Below are positions 58,867 to 64,000 of a stretch of 64,000 nucleotides of DNA, in pieces (the first letter of the stretch is position 1; every line of letters starts with the position of its first letter). The position numbers and the translations under genes are program-made. The notes beneath the pieces were generated by a model. That model was not told the DNA's origin and did no database searches. It saw nothing but the letters and a program-made list of their open reading frames with translations. Origin of the DNA: G965197555 sp965197555 (GTDB taxonomy: Bacteria; Chloroflexota; Dehalococcoidia; Lucifugimonadales; UBA3495); the NCBI GenBank assembly GCA_965197555.1, contig OZ240213.1:248001-312000 (forward strand), read 5' to 3'.

Positions 58867-59576
58867 AGAAAACCCAGCCCTTTTTCATTCAAGCTGATAT
58901 AGCGGTTTCCGCTGCCTATGACCAAGTGGTCCAAGAGGTCGATCCCCAGCGTTTTGCCTGCTTCGACCAATTGTTTTGTAATTGCCACATCCTCCGAGCT
59001 GGGCGTGGGGTCTCCCGACGGATGGTTGTGGACCACTATTACCGCCGGGGCGTTTTCTCGGATCGCTGGCCGCAGCACCTCTGCCGGCCGGACCACCGAA
59101 CTATTGACGTTACCTACGTATATCTCCTGAACGCCTAATACCTCGTTCTTGGTATTCAGAAGAAGCACCCGAAGGTGTTCCTGGTCCAGCATCGACATTT
59201 CGCCCATCAGCAGATTGGCCACGTCGTGAGGCGAATTGACGACGACTCTTTCCTCCGGAGCCAAGGACACCAACCTTCGTCCTAACTCCAACCCGGCGAG
59301 GAGTTGGCAGGCCTTGGCCCCGCTGAGGCCCTTCTCGGCACAGAGCTCCGCGTAGGTCACACGCCCGAGGCCAGCTAGGCCGTTGAACCGAGCCAGCAAG
59401 CGGGACGCCAGGGACAAGGCGTTCTCTCCTTGCATGCCGGTCCGCATCAGGATGGCGATCAACTCGGTGTTGCTGAGATGCTTGGACCCGAATTCCTTGA
59501 GCCTCTCTCGGGGACGCTCCCCACGAGGAAGGTCCCGGATCATCGGCTGGTACTCGACCGTACCTTCAAGTTCCAT
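58863..59576 (-). CDS. radC: RadC-family JAB-domain protein
   Basis: 237 residues from ATG 59576. N-terminal 'MIRDLPRGERPRERLKEFG' and helix-hairpin-helix segment ('LSNTELIAILMRTG', 'LAGLGRVTYAEL'), then the JAB/MPN domain with 'VVHNHPSGDPTPSSEDVAITKQL' (in parts), the RadC metal motif, and 'IDLLDHLVIG'. The open frame extends to 59837 but that part looks non-coding. ATG 59543 is an alternative. Its stop overlaps the stop region of DUF1501 by 4 bp. Despite the old name, a role in DNA repair is not established. Confidence 0.94.
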   Translation of the reverse strand: MELEGTVEYQPMIRDLPRGERPRERLKEFGSKHLSNTELIAILMRTGMQGENALSLASRLLARFNGLAGLGRVTYAELCAEKGLSGAKACQLLAGLELGRRLVSLAPEERVVVNSPHDVANLLMGEMSMLDQEHLRVLLLNTKNEVLGVQEIYVGNVNSSVVRPAEVLRPAIRENAPAVIVVHNHPSGDPTPSSEDVAITKQLVEAGKTLGIDLLDHLVIGSGNRYISLNEKGLGFL

Positions 59577-59975
59577 TGGCAGTCCCGCGTGGGTTTTGGG
59601 CCCAAGGGTACTATCCCGGATTCTTATTAGATAGGACCGAAAGACAGCACCGTCGCCATCACAGCATTCGTGAGAAGCTCTCAACTCAGGCGGCAACAGA
59701 CACCGGCTTCCCTGGGACCTAGGTCCTACTCTCGCTGTCCCAGAAGGAATCCAAGCCCGCAGGAATATCAATAGCAAGTGGGGACCGTTACACCAAACCC
59801 AAGGCGAGGGCGGAGGTATGGGCCGGGATAATAGCAATTAATCTAACGGGCCCGTTCCTGGGGACTAGGGCCTGCCACCCCCACCTTCACGAGGAGGGAC
59901 AACTCGATCAAATCAGACCAACCGAGCCGCCCGTGCCAGCCTGTAATCTGCCAGTCCAGTCCACCCGCGCTCTCT

Positions 59976-61625
59976 CTAGGTGAACTGGAACTTGGAGTAG
60001 TCACCCTCTTCCTTGGTGATGAATTCCAAAACGGCCGGTTTGCCCGAGCTTGTTACCTCCAGGCCGCGGCGGATTGCGGGCACAATCTCTGCTGGCTCGG
60101 TGATATTCTCGCTATAGGCCCCCATTGCCTGGGCTACTTCGGCGAACCGACCGCGAAGCTGCTTGAATTGGTAACGCTCCACAGCCACCGGGGACCGGCT
60201 GTCTGAGTAGATGGCCATAACGGAGTTGTTCAGCACTACGGTCATGATGGGTATCTCGGAGCGGACCGCCGTCTCAATGTCCAGCCCAACGGTGCCGAAT
60301 GCAGCGTCTCCCATAATATTGATCACCTGCTTCTCCGGCGCGGCCAACTTGGCCCCCATGGCCAAACCTAGACTATAGCCCAACTGGGTCGATTTTCCCC
60401 AGCCGATGAAGCTGCGCGGGTCTCGCGCCTCCCAGAAAGGCACCACCTGCTCTCTGGGACTACCGGACTCATGGGTGACGATTACGTTGTTCAGGTCAAC
60501 AGTATTCATCAAGTCCCAAACTACTCGATAGGGGTTGATCGGCACCTCGTCCGAAGTGAGCTTCGGCATCCATTGATCCAGCCATTCTTGCTTGATCTTG
60601 AGAATATCCTCCTGGAGGGACCGGTCCACCCTCCGCCCCTGACTGCCGTGTTGGCGCTTGAGCTCATCAAGAAACTGGCCCAAGACCAGCTTAGCGTCAC
60701 CAACCACAGGAAAGTGGCTCTTGTAGTCCTTATTGATGTCGCCATCATCATTGGTTACGTGCACCAAGGTTTTCCCCGGAGCTATGGGCACGGAGAAGGA
60801 GCTTTTGGTAAAGCTGCATCCCACACCGAACACCAAGTCCGCCCGGCTCAGGAAATGGTGGACCCCCTTGGTAGTACTGGACGCCCCGGTGCCAACAGAC
60901 AGCGGATGATTCTCCGGGAACGCGCTCTTGCCGGCCAGCGTAGTCATCACCGGTGCCTGCAAATACTCGGCTATCTGCACCAGCTCGTCGGTGGCTTCCG
61001 CATACAGCACCCCTTGCCCGGCGTGGATAATTGGGCGGTCAGCGGCCAGCAATGCCCGGGCCGCCCGGCTGATGGCCTCGGGGTCGCCAGCAGTACGCAC
61101 CACCGGAGGGGGCTCGTAATCAAAGATCTCCTCCTCAACCTCCTCCATTGCCACGTCCTGGGGAATCTCAAGGAGAACTGGACCGGGCCGACCGCTGCGC
61201 AACTTGGTAAAGGCCCGGCGCATAAGCTCCGGCACGCGTTCTACCAGATTTATCTCTGCAGACCATTTGGTAATGGTCTGGTAACTGTCGGTAGGAAAGA
61301 AGTTGGGATGGACGGCGCGCCGGTCTCGAGCCATGCCGGCGGGTAGCAGCAGGATGGGCACCGAGTCGGCGTAGGCTTGGGCCACACCCCCGAAGGCATT
61401 CTCCGCGCCTGGGCCGTTCTGCATCAAGAATACCCCGGTCCGCTTGCCGTTTGTGACCCGGGCATAACCATCCACCATGTGCACTCCGGTACCTTCCTGC
61501 CGGAAGATTATCGGTCGTATTCCAGCAATGGCGGCGGCTTCAAGCAATGGTTGGAACGGAATGACACCGACAAACTCAACCCCTTCCATTTTCAGAATAT
61601 TCGCTATAGCAGTGACCCCGTTCAT
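59976..61625 (-). CDS. thiamine-diphosphate-dependent enzyme (acetolactate-synthase-like)
   Basis: 549 residues: PYR domain with catalytic Glu44 in 'IIFRQEGTGVHMVDGYAR', central domain, and PP domain with 'MGDAAFGTVGLDIETAVRSEIPIMTVVLNN' (in parts), the G-D-x...N-N ThDP motif. The ATG has AGGAGG upstream. No regulatory small subunit (ilvN/ilvH) or branched-chain genes are near, so it is more likely a decarboxylase, carboligase or oxalyl-CoA-type enzyme than a biosynthetic acetolactate synthase. Single gene on the minus strand. Confidence 0.92.
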   Translation of the reverse strand: MNGVTAIANILKMEGVEFVGVIPFQPLLEAAAIAGIRPIIFRQEGTGVHMVDGYARVTNGKRTGVFLMQNGPGAENAFGGVAQAYADSVPILLLPAGMARDRRAVHPNFFPTDSYQTITKWSAEINLVERVPELMRRAFTKLRSGRPGPVLLEIPQDVAMEEVEEEIFDYEPPPVVRTAGDPEAISRAARALLAADRPIIHAGQGVLYAEATDELVQIAEYLQAPVMTTLAGKSAFPENHPLSVGTGASSTTKGVHHFLSRADLVFGVGCSFTKSSFSVPIAPGKTLVHVTNDDGDINKDYKSHFPVVGDAKLVLGQFLDELKRQHGSQGRRVDRSLQEDILKIKQEWLDQWMPKLTSDEVPINPYRVVWDLMNTVDLNNVIVTHESGSPREQVVPFWEARDPRSFIGWGKSTQLGYSLGLAMGAKLAAPEKQVINIMGDAAFGTVGLDIETAVRSEIPIMTVVLNNSVMAIYSDSRSPVAVERYQFKQLRGRFAEVAQAMGAYSENITEPAEIVPAIRRGLEVTSSGKPAVLEFITKEEGDYSKFQFT

Positions 61626-61831
61626 CAGGCCCTCCTCTCGGGTTTTTTCCGCCGGTTAGAGCGGCCAGTGTAGGTTGCATGCTCTCCCAGTGTCAACACG
61701 GCCAGACAGTACAGAGGTGCTCGCTATAGGTCTTTGGGTACAGATAACACGTAACAGCGCAAAGGAGACAGAGACTAGAAAAGCCACAGGGTCAGTATTC
61801 TAGGAGCAACCTCAGGGGATTGCGGAGCCGG

Positions 61832-62260
61832 TCAGGCCTGATGAGTCCCCCAGGCTATATATTTGTGCGGTGTTATCTTGATGACCGGGTTTTCGGTTAT
61901 GTCCATGTCCCGGTATTGTGAGTATTTTCGCCGCAGCAGTTCCACCGCCTCCGCCCGCTCGGAGCCGACTTCAAGCAATTCCGCTGTGCCCGACACCAGA
62001 ACATAACCAAGCCGAGTCCAGTCTTCCTCATAATAGTCTACTACCAGAGCAACCTTGGAGTTGGCCTGAATGTTCCTGACGCGTCGCAAACGATCAAGAG
62101 CGGTTCGTTTGGGTTTTTGGTCCAGCACCGAATACAGGGATTCACCGTCAAAAGCATAGCAGATTGGGATGACGTGGGGCGCGCCACTGGCATCGGCCGT
62201 CGCCAGATGGCCAATCCGAGACTGCTCCAACATGTGGGCCTGGGATTCGGAAAGCTCCAC
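61832..62260 (-). CDS. PPOX-class flavin/F420-dependent oxidoreductase
   Basis: 142 residues from GTG 62260, about nine nt after GTGAGG; GTG 62275 is also in frame. The split barrel shows 'RIGHLATADASGAPHVIPICYAFDGESLYSVLD' (in parts), 'RLRRVRNIQANSKVALVVDYYEEDWTRLGYVLVSG' and 'VIKITPHKYIAWG', the pattern of the probable F420-binding PPOX group. The organism's use of F420 is therefore suggested but not shown. Substrate unknown. Confidence 0.88.
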   Translation of the reverse strand: MELSESQAHMLEQSRIGHLATADASGAPHVIPICYAFDGESLYSVLDQKPKRTALDRLRRVRNIQANSKVALVVDYYEEDWTRLGYVLVSGTAELLEVGSERAEAVELLRRKYSQYRDMDITENPVIKITPHKYIAWGTHQA

Positions 62261-62406
62261 CAGGACGCACCTCACTCTTCAGTTGGCGTTGACCGGGGAC
62301 AGGCCTCCAGTGGCAGGGCCGTACAGGGGAGGGAATCCCGTGGCCGGGGGAGTCTTAAATGCCAGAAGGCTAAGGAAGCCCAGGTCCACCAAGACTTGAA
62401 GAGCGA

Positions 62407-63330
62407 CTACCCCTCGGAACTGAAAGACATGGGGTCTTCCAGGAACTCTATGTTCTGTAACTCCGTCCGAGCTGCTTCCTCAAGGAAAGCGTCACCTTCC
62501 TTGGCACAGTGGAGCAAGGCCTTCTTGGCTAGCGGACCGCCGATTTTACCCAATGCGCTGATGCTTGCCAATTGTACCTGATAATCATCGTCCTCCAACA
62601 ATTGGAGCAGGTGGGGAACAGCGTCCTCCTCTCCCAGTTCCCCGCAAGCATGGGCGGTCTCATAGCGAACAGAAGGTTCCGCACTTTGTAATTCCTTGAT
62701 CAAGAGGGGCATCCAGCTAATTTCGCCGGTGCGGCCCATCGCGAAAATAGAGCTGCATTTGAGACTTAGATCGTCGCTATCGTAGGCCCAGGAAACATAC
62801 TTCTTGATGTCTCCAGTGTTGAAGGGAGCAATGGCCTCCAAGCTTCGTCGGCGCACATCAAGGTCTTGCGCCGGGTCTTTGAGAACAACCATAAGGCTGT
62901 CGTGCACCGAGCTTACGTCCCTGGGCAAGAGCTTGCCTTCCTGCATCAAGACCGGGAACCTGCCTAGGGCGACCGCAGCCGCGGCCCGTACTTCCGCGCT
63001 CTTTTCGGAATGGAGGATTTGGGTCAAGCTCGGAATAATCGACCGGTCTTCGTGCTCCCACAGACCTTCCATGGCCTCTTTCAAGACCTGTTCGTCCGGG
63101 TCTTTCAGGCACATCTTGAAGACGGCACAGAAGTCGAGCTCCGGGTTCTCTTCAGCCGATTCCACCATAATGGAAATAATCACTCGCTGCCGCTCGACGT
63201 CTAAGGGGTACCAAGTCCTGGCAAATTGGCCCAACTCTTCCGGCAAAAGGTCGGACAACTCTATGAACTCGCCCACCGGCACGTTGGCCGCAGGGTCTGC
63301 AAGCGTATCCAGAAATCCTTCTAATGACAT
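62407..63330 (-). CDS. HEAT-repeat protein
   Basis: 307 residues from ATG 63330; a longer frame to 63465 would start upstream of the promoter at 63422-63449. Helical repeats of about 31 residues are visible from residue 95 on, for example 'PSLTQILHSEKSAEVRAAAAVALG', 'MPLLIKELQSAEPSVRYETAHACGELG' and 'PHLLQLLEDDDYQVQLASISALGKIG' (in parts), the last two best preserved. Such solenoids bind proteins. No enzymatic domain. It precedes the PPOX gene by 146 bp. Confidence 0.85.
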   Translation of the reverse strand: MSLEGFLDTLADPAANVPVGEFIELSDLLPEELGQFARTWYPLDVERQRVIISIMVESAEENPELDFCAVFKMCLKDPDEQVLKEAMEGLWEHEDRSIIPSLTQILHSEKSAEVRAAAAVALGRFPVLMQEGKLLPRDVSSVHDSLMVVLKDPAQDLDVRRRSLEAIAPFNTGDIKKYVSWAYDSDDLSLKCSSIFAMGRTGEISWMPLLIKELQSAEPSVRYETAHACGELGEEDAVPHLLQLLEDDDYQVQLASISALGKIGGPLAKKALLHCAKEGDAFLEEAARTELQNIEFLEDPMSFSSEG

Positions 63331-63421
63331 TGAGGACTCAACCTGTGGAGTAACTAAGAAGAGGTTCCCATTCGAGGGTTGCTCACCGGACCACTCGATT
63401 ACCCAATGATTGCCAATAAAA

Positions 63422-63449
63422 AGTATAGCATACGGACCTTCGCCAACAA
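63422..63449 (-). promoter_or_regulatory. promoter of the HEAT-repeat gene
   Basis: On the minus strand TTGTTG (63449-63444), 16 bp, TATACT (63427-63422). Confidence 0.5.
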
Positions 63450-63502
63450 TCGCCGAAGAAGTCAATATACGCCAAAACTAAGCCCTTGCCTGGAATGGCG
63501 CG

Positions 63503-64000
63503 TCAAACTGATTCGCGCAACAATGTGATGGTTTCTGACAGTCGCTCTATCAAGTCCGTAGCAATCGCGCCGGTATCTCCCACCCGCCTCCTTACCGCCT
63601 CGCCAGCCTGCCCGTGTAGGTAGACTCCGCAACAAGCTGCATTGCCCGGTGACAGCCCCTGGGCCATCAAACCAGCGATTATACCTGTCAGGACGTCGCC
63701 TGTGCCTCCGGATGCCAGGGCGGGGTTAGCGAAGGGAGAGACCATCGCGCCGCCGCCCGGAAACCCGATTACCGTATGGGCACCCTTCAGGACCAGCGTA
63801 ACACCCCAATCCGAGGAATATTTCCTGGTGACAGCAACCCGGTCTTGTTGCACCGACGCGGTGGGATTACCGGTAAGAGCCGCCATTTCGCCCGGATGAG
63901 GCGTGAGCACGGCGGGTGTTTTCAGGTGTTGCCACCAATTTGGGACCGTCGACAGATTATTGATGCCATCGGCATCAATGACACAAGAGACCGCCGGCGG
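63503..64000 (-). CDS. ADP/ATP-dependent NAD(P)H-hydrate dehydratase domain (cut by window edge)
   Basis: The last 165 codons are visible and the frame continues past the right edge. It shows 'CVIDADGINNLS', 'PAVLTPHPGEMAALTG', 'VLKGAHTVIGFPGG' and 'NPALASGGTGDVLTGIIAGLMAQG' (in parts), the hallmark sequence of the YjeF C-terminal (CARKD/NnrD) domain, with G-T-G-D-V-L as the nucleotide/catalytic loop. It repairs hydrated NAD(P)H. Many bacteria fuse it to an N-terminal epimerase domain (Nnr); whether that is so here lies outside the window. Confidence 0.93.
   Translation of the reverse strand, partial: PPAVSCVIDADGINNLSTVPNWWQHLKTPAVLTPHPGEMAALTGNPTASVQQDRVAVTRKYSSDWGVTLVLKGAHTVIGFPGGGAMVSPFANPALASGGTGDVLTGIIAGLMAQGLSPGNAACCGVYLHGQAGEAVRRRVGDTGAIATDLIERLSETITLLRESV

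Noticed and set aside
60471..61346. 291-codon plus-strand frame opposite the ThDP enzyme
   Set aside because: Long because of codon usage on the other strand; the ThDP enzyme motifs are unmistakable.
62804..63409. 201-codon plus-strand frame opposite the HEAT-repeat gene
   Set aside because: Low-complexity Ser/Arg/Thr content and no ribosome site; the minus-strand repeats are real.

Overview
The window is a 64 kb piece of a bacterial chromosome with moderately high GC, dense genes on both strands and no sign of plasmid, phage or CRISPR content. The housekeeping order rpsO-pnp-dapB-asd-(insert)-dapA-purA, five tRNAs with encoded CCA ends, and a large accessory set (SDRs, VOC proteins, OFA-type MFS carriers, Ldh2-type dehydrogenase, GMC and berberine-bridge-type flavoproteins, amidohydrolases, cyclase, RidA, PPOX-class flavin proteins) suggest a free-living organoheterotroph of the Chloroflexota, most like the Dehalococcoidia/SAR202 group. 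That placement is inference from gene content; no rRNA is present to test it.

Layout. 1-2.6 kb: cut-off DtxR/MntR-type regulator divergent from a universal stress protein, then a gene-poor stretch with a DUF5679 zinc ribbon and small unknown ORFs. 2.6-9.3 kb: MIP18-like protein and amidohydrolase (-), SDR and small barrel protein (+), MFS carrier (-), tRNA-Arg/tRNA-Pro operon (-), Ldh2 dehydrogenase (+). 9.3-12 kb: 5-FTHF cyclo-ligase-like gene, two exported proteins and a broken metzincin-like gene. 12-24 kb: rpsO, pnp, dapB, asd, an aldehyde dehydrogenase, two tandem FAD oxidoreductases, dapA, with purA convergent. 24.4-31.6 kb: HAD phosphatase with an unknown partner, YqeY, purQ, VOC proteins, a D-2-hydroxyacid dehydrogenase and aroK-aroB. 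31.6-38 kb: TauE/SafE exporter with an overlooked 56-residue membrane protein, tgt, the thrC-NIL-sulfur carrier operon, and nhaA behind a long leader. 38-51 kb: FAD oxidase, MFS carrier, a cysteine-flanked PD-(D/E)XK nuclease, aspartyl protease, D-aminoacylase-like enzyme, RidA, flavin protein, nuclease, cyclase, hydrolases, M24 homologue and quinone oxidoreductase. 51-57 kb: two GMC oxidoreductases, isochorismatase-like hydrolase, a dead tyrosine recombinase, SIMPL lipoprotein. 57-64 kb: Ala-Arg-Trp tRNA operon, DUF1501, radC, a ThDP enzyme, a PPOX protein, a HEAT-repeat protein and a cut-off NAD(P)H-hydrate dehydratase.

How the genes fit together. dapB, asd and dapA give the first committed steps to diaminopimelate/lysine; asd also feeds threonine and methionine, and thrC lies elsewhere with a NIL-domain protein and a MoaD/ThiS-like carrier, an arrangement pointing to sulfide-based homocysteine synthesis. 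aroK-aroB supply the shikimate pathway. The accessory genes look like scavenging of oxidised organic compounds. Well-formed sigma70-type promoters precede the USP gene, both tRNA operons, rpsO, purA, yqeY and thrC; several correct the apparent start codon of the following gene. The most interesting items are the thrC-NIL-carrier operon, the oxidoreductase insert inside the DAP cluster, the four-cysteine nuclease, the nhaA leader, the recombinase relic and the small membrane protein beside TauE.
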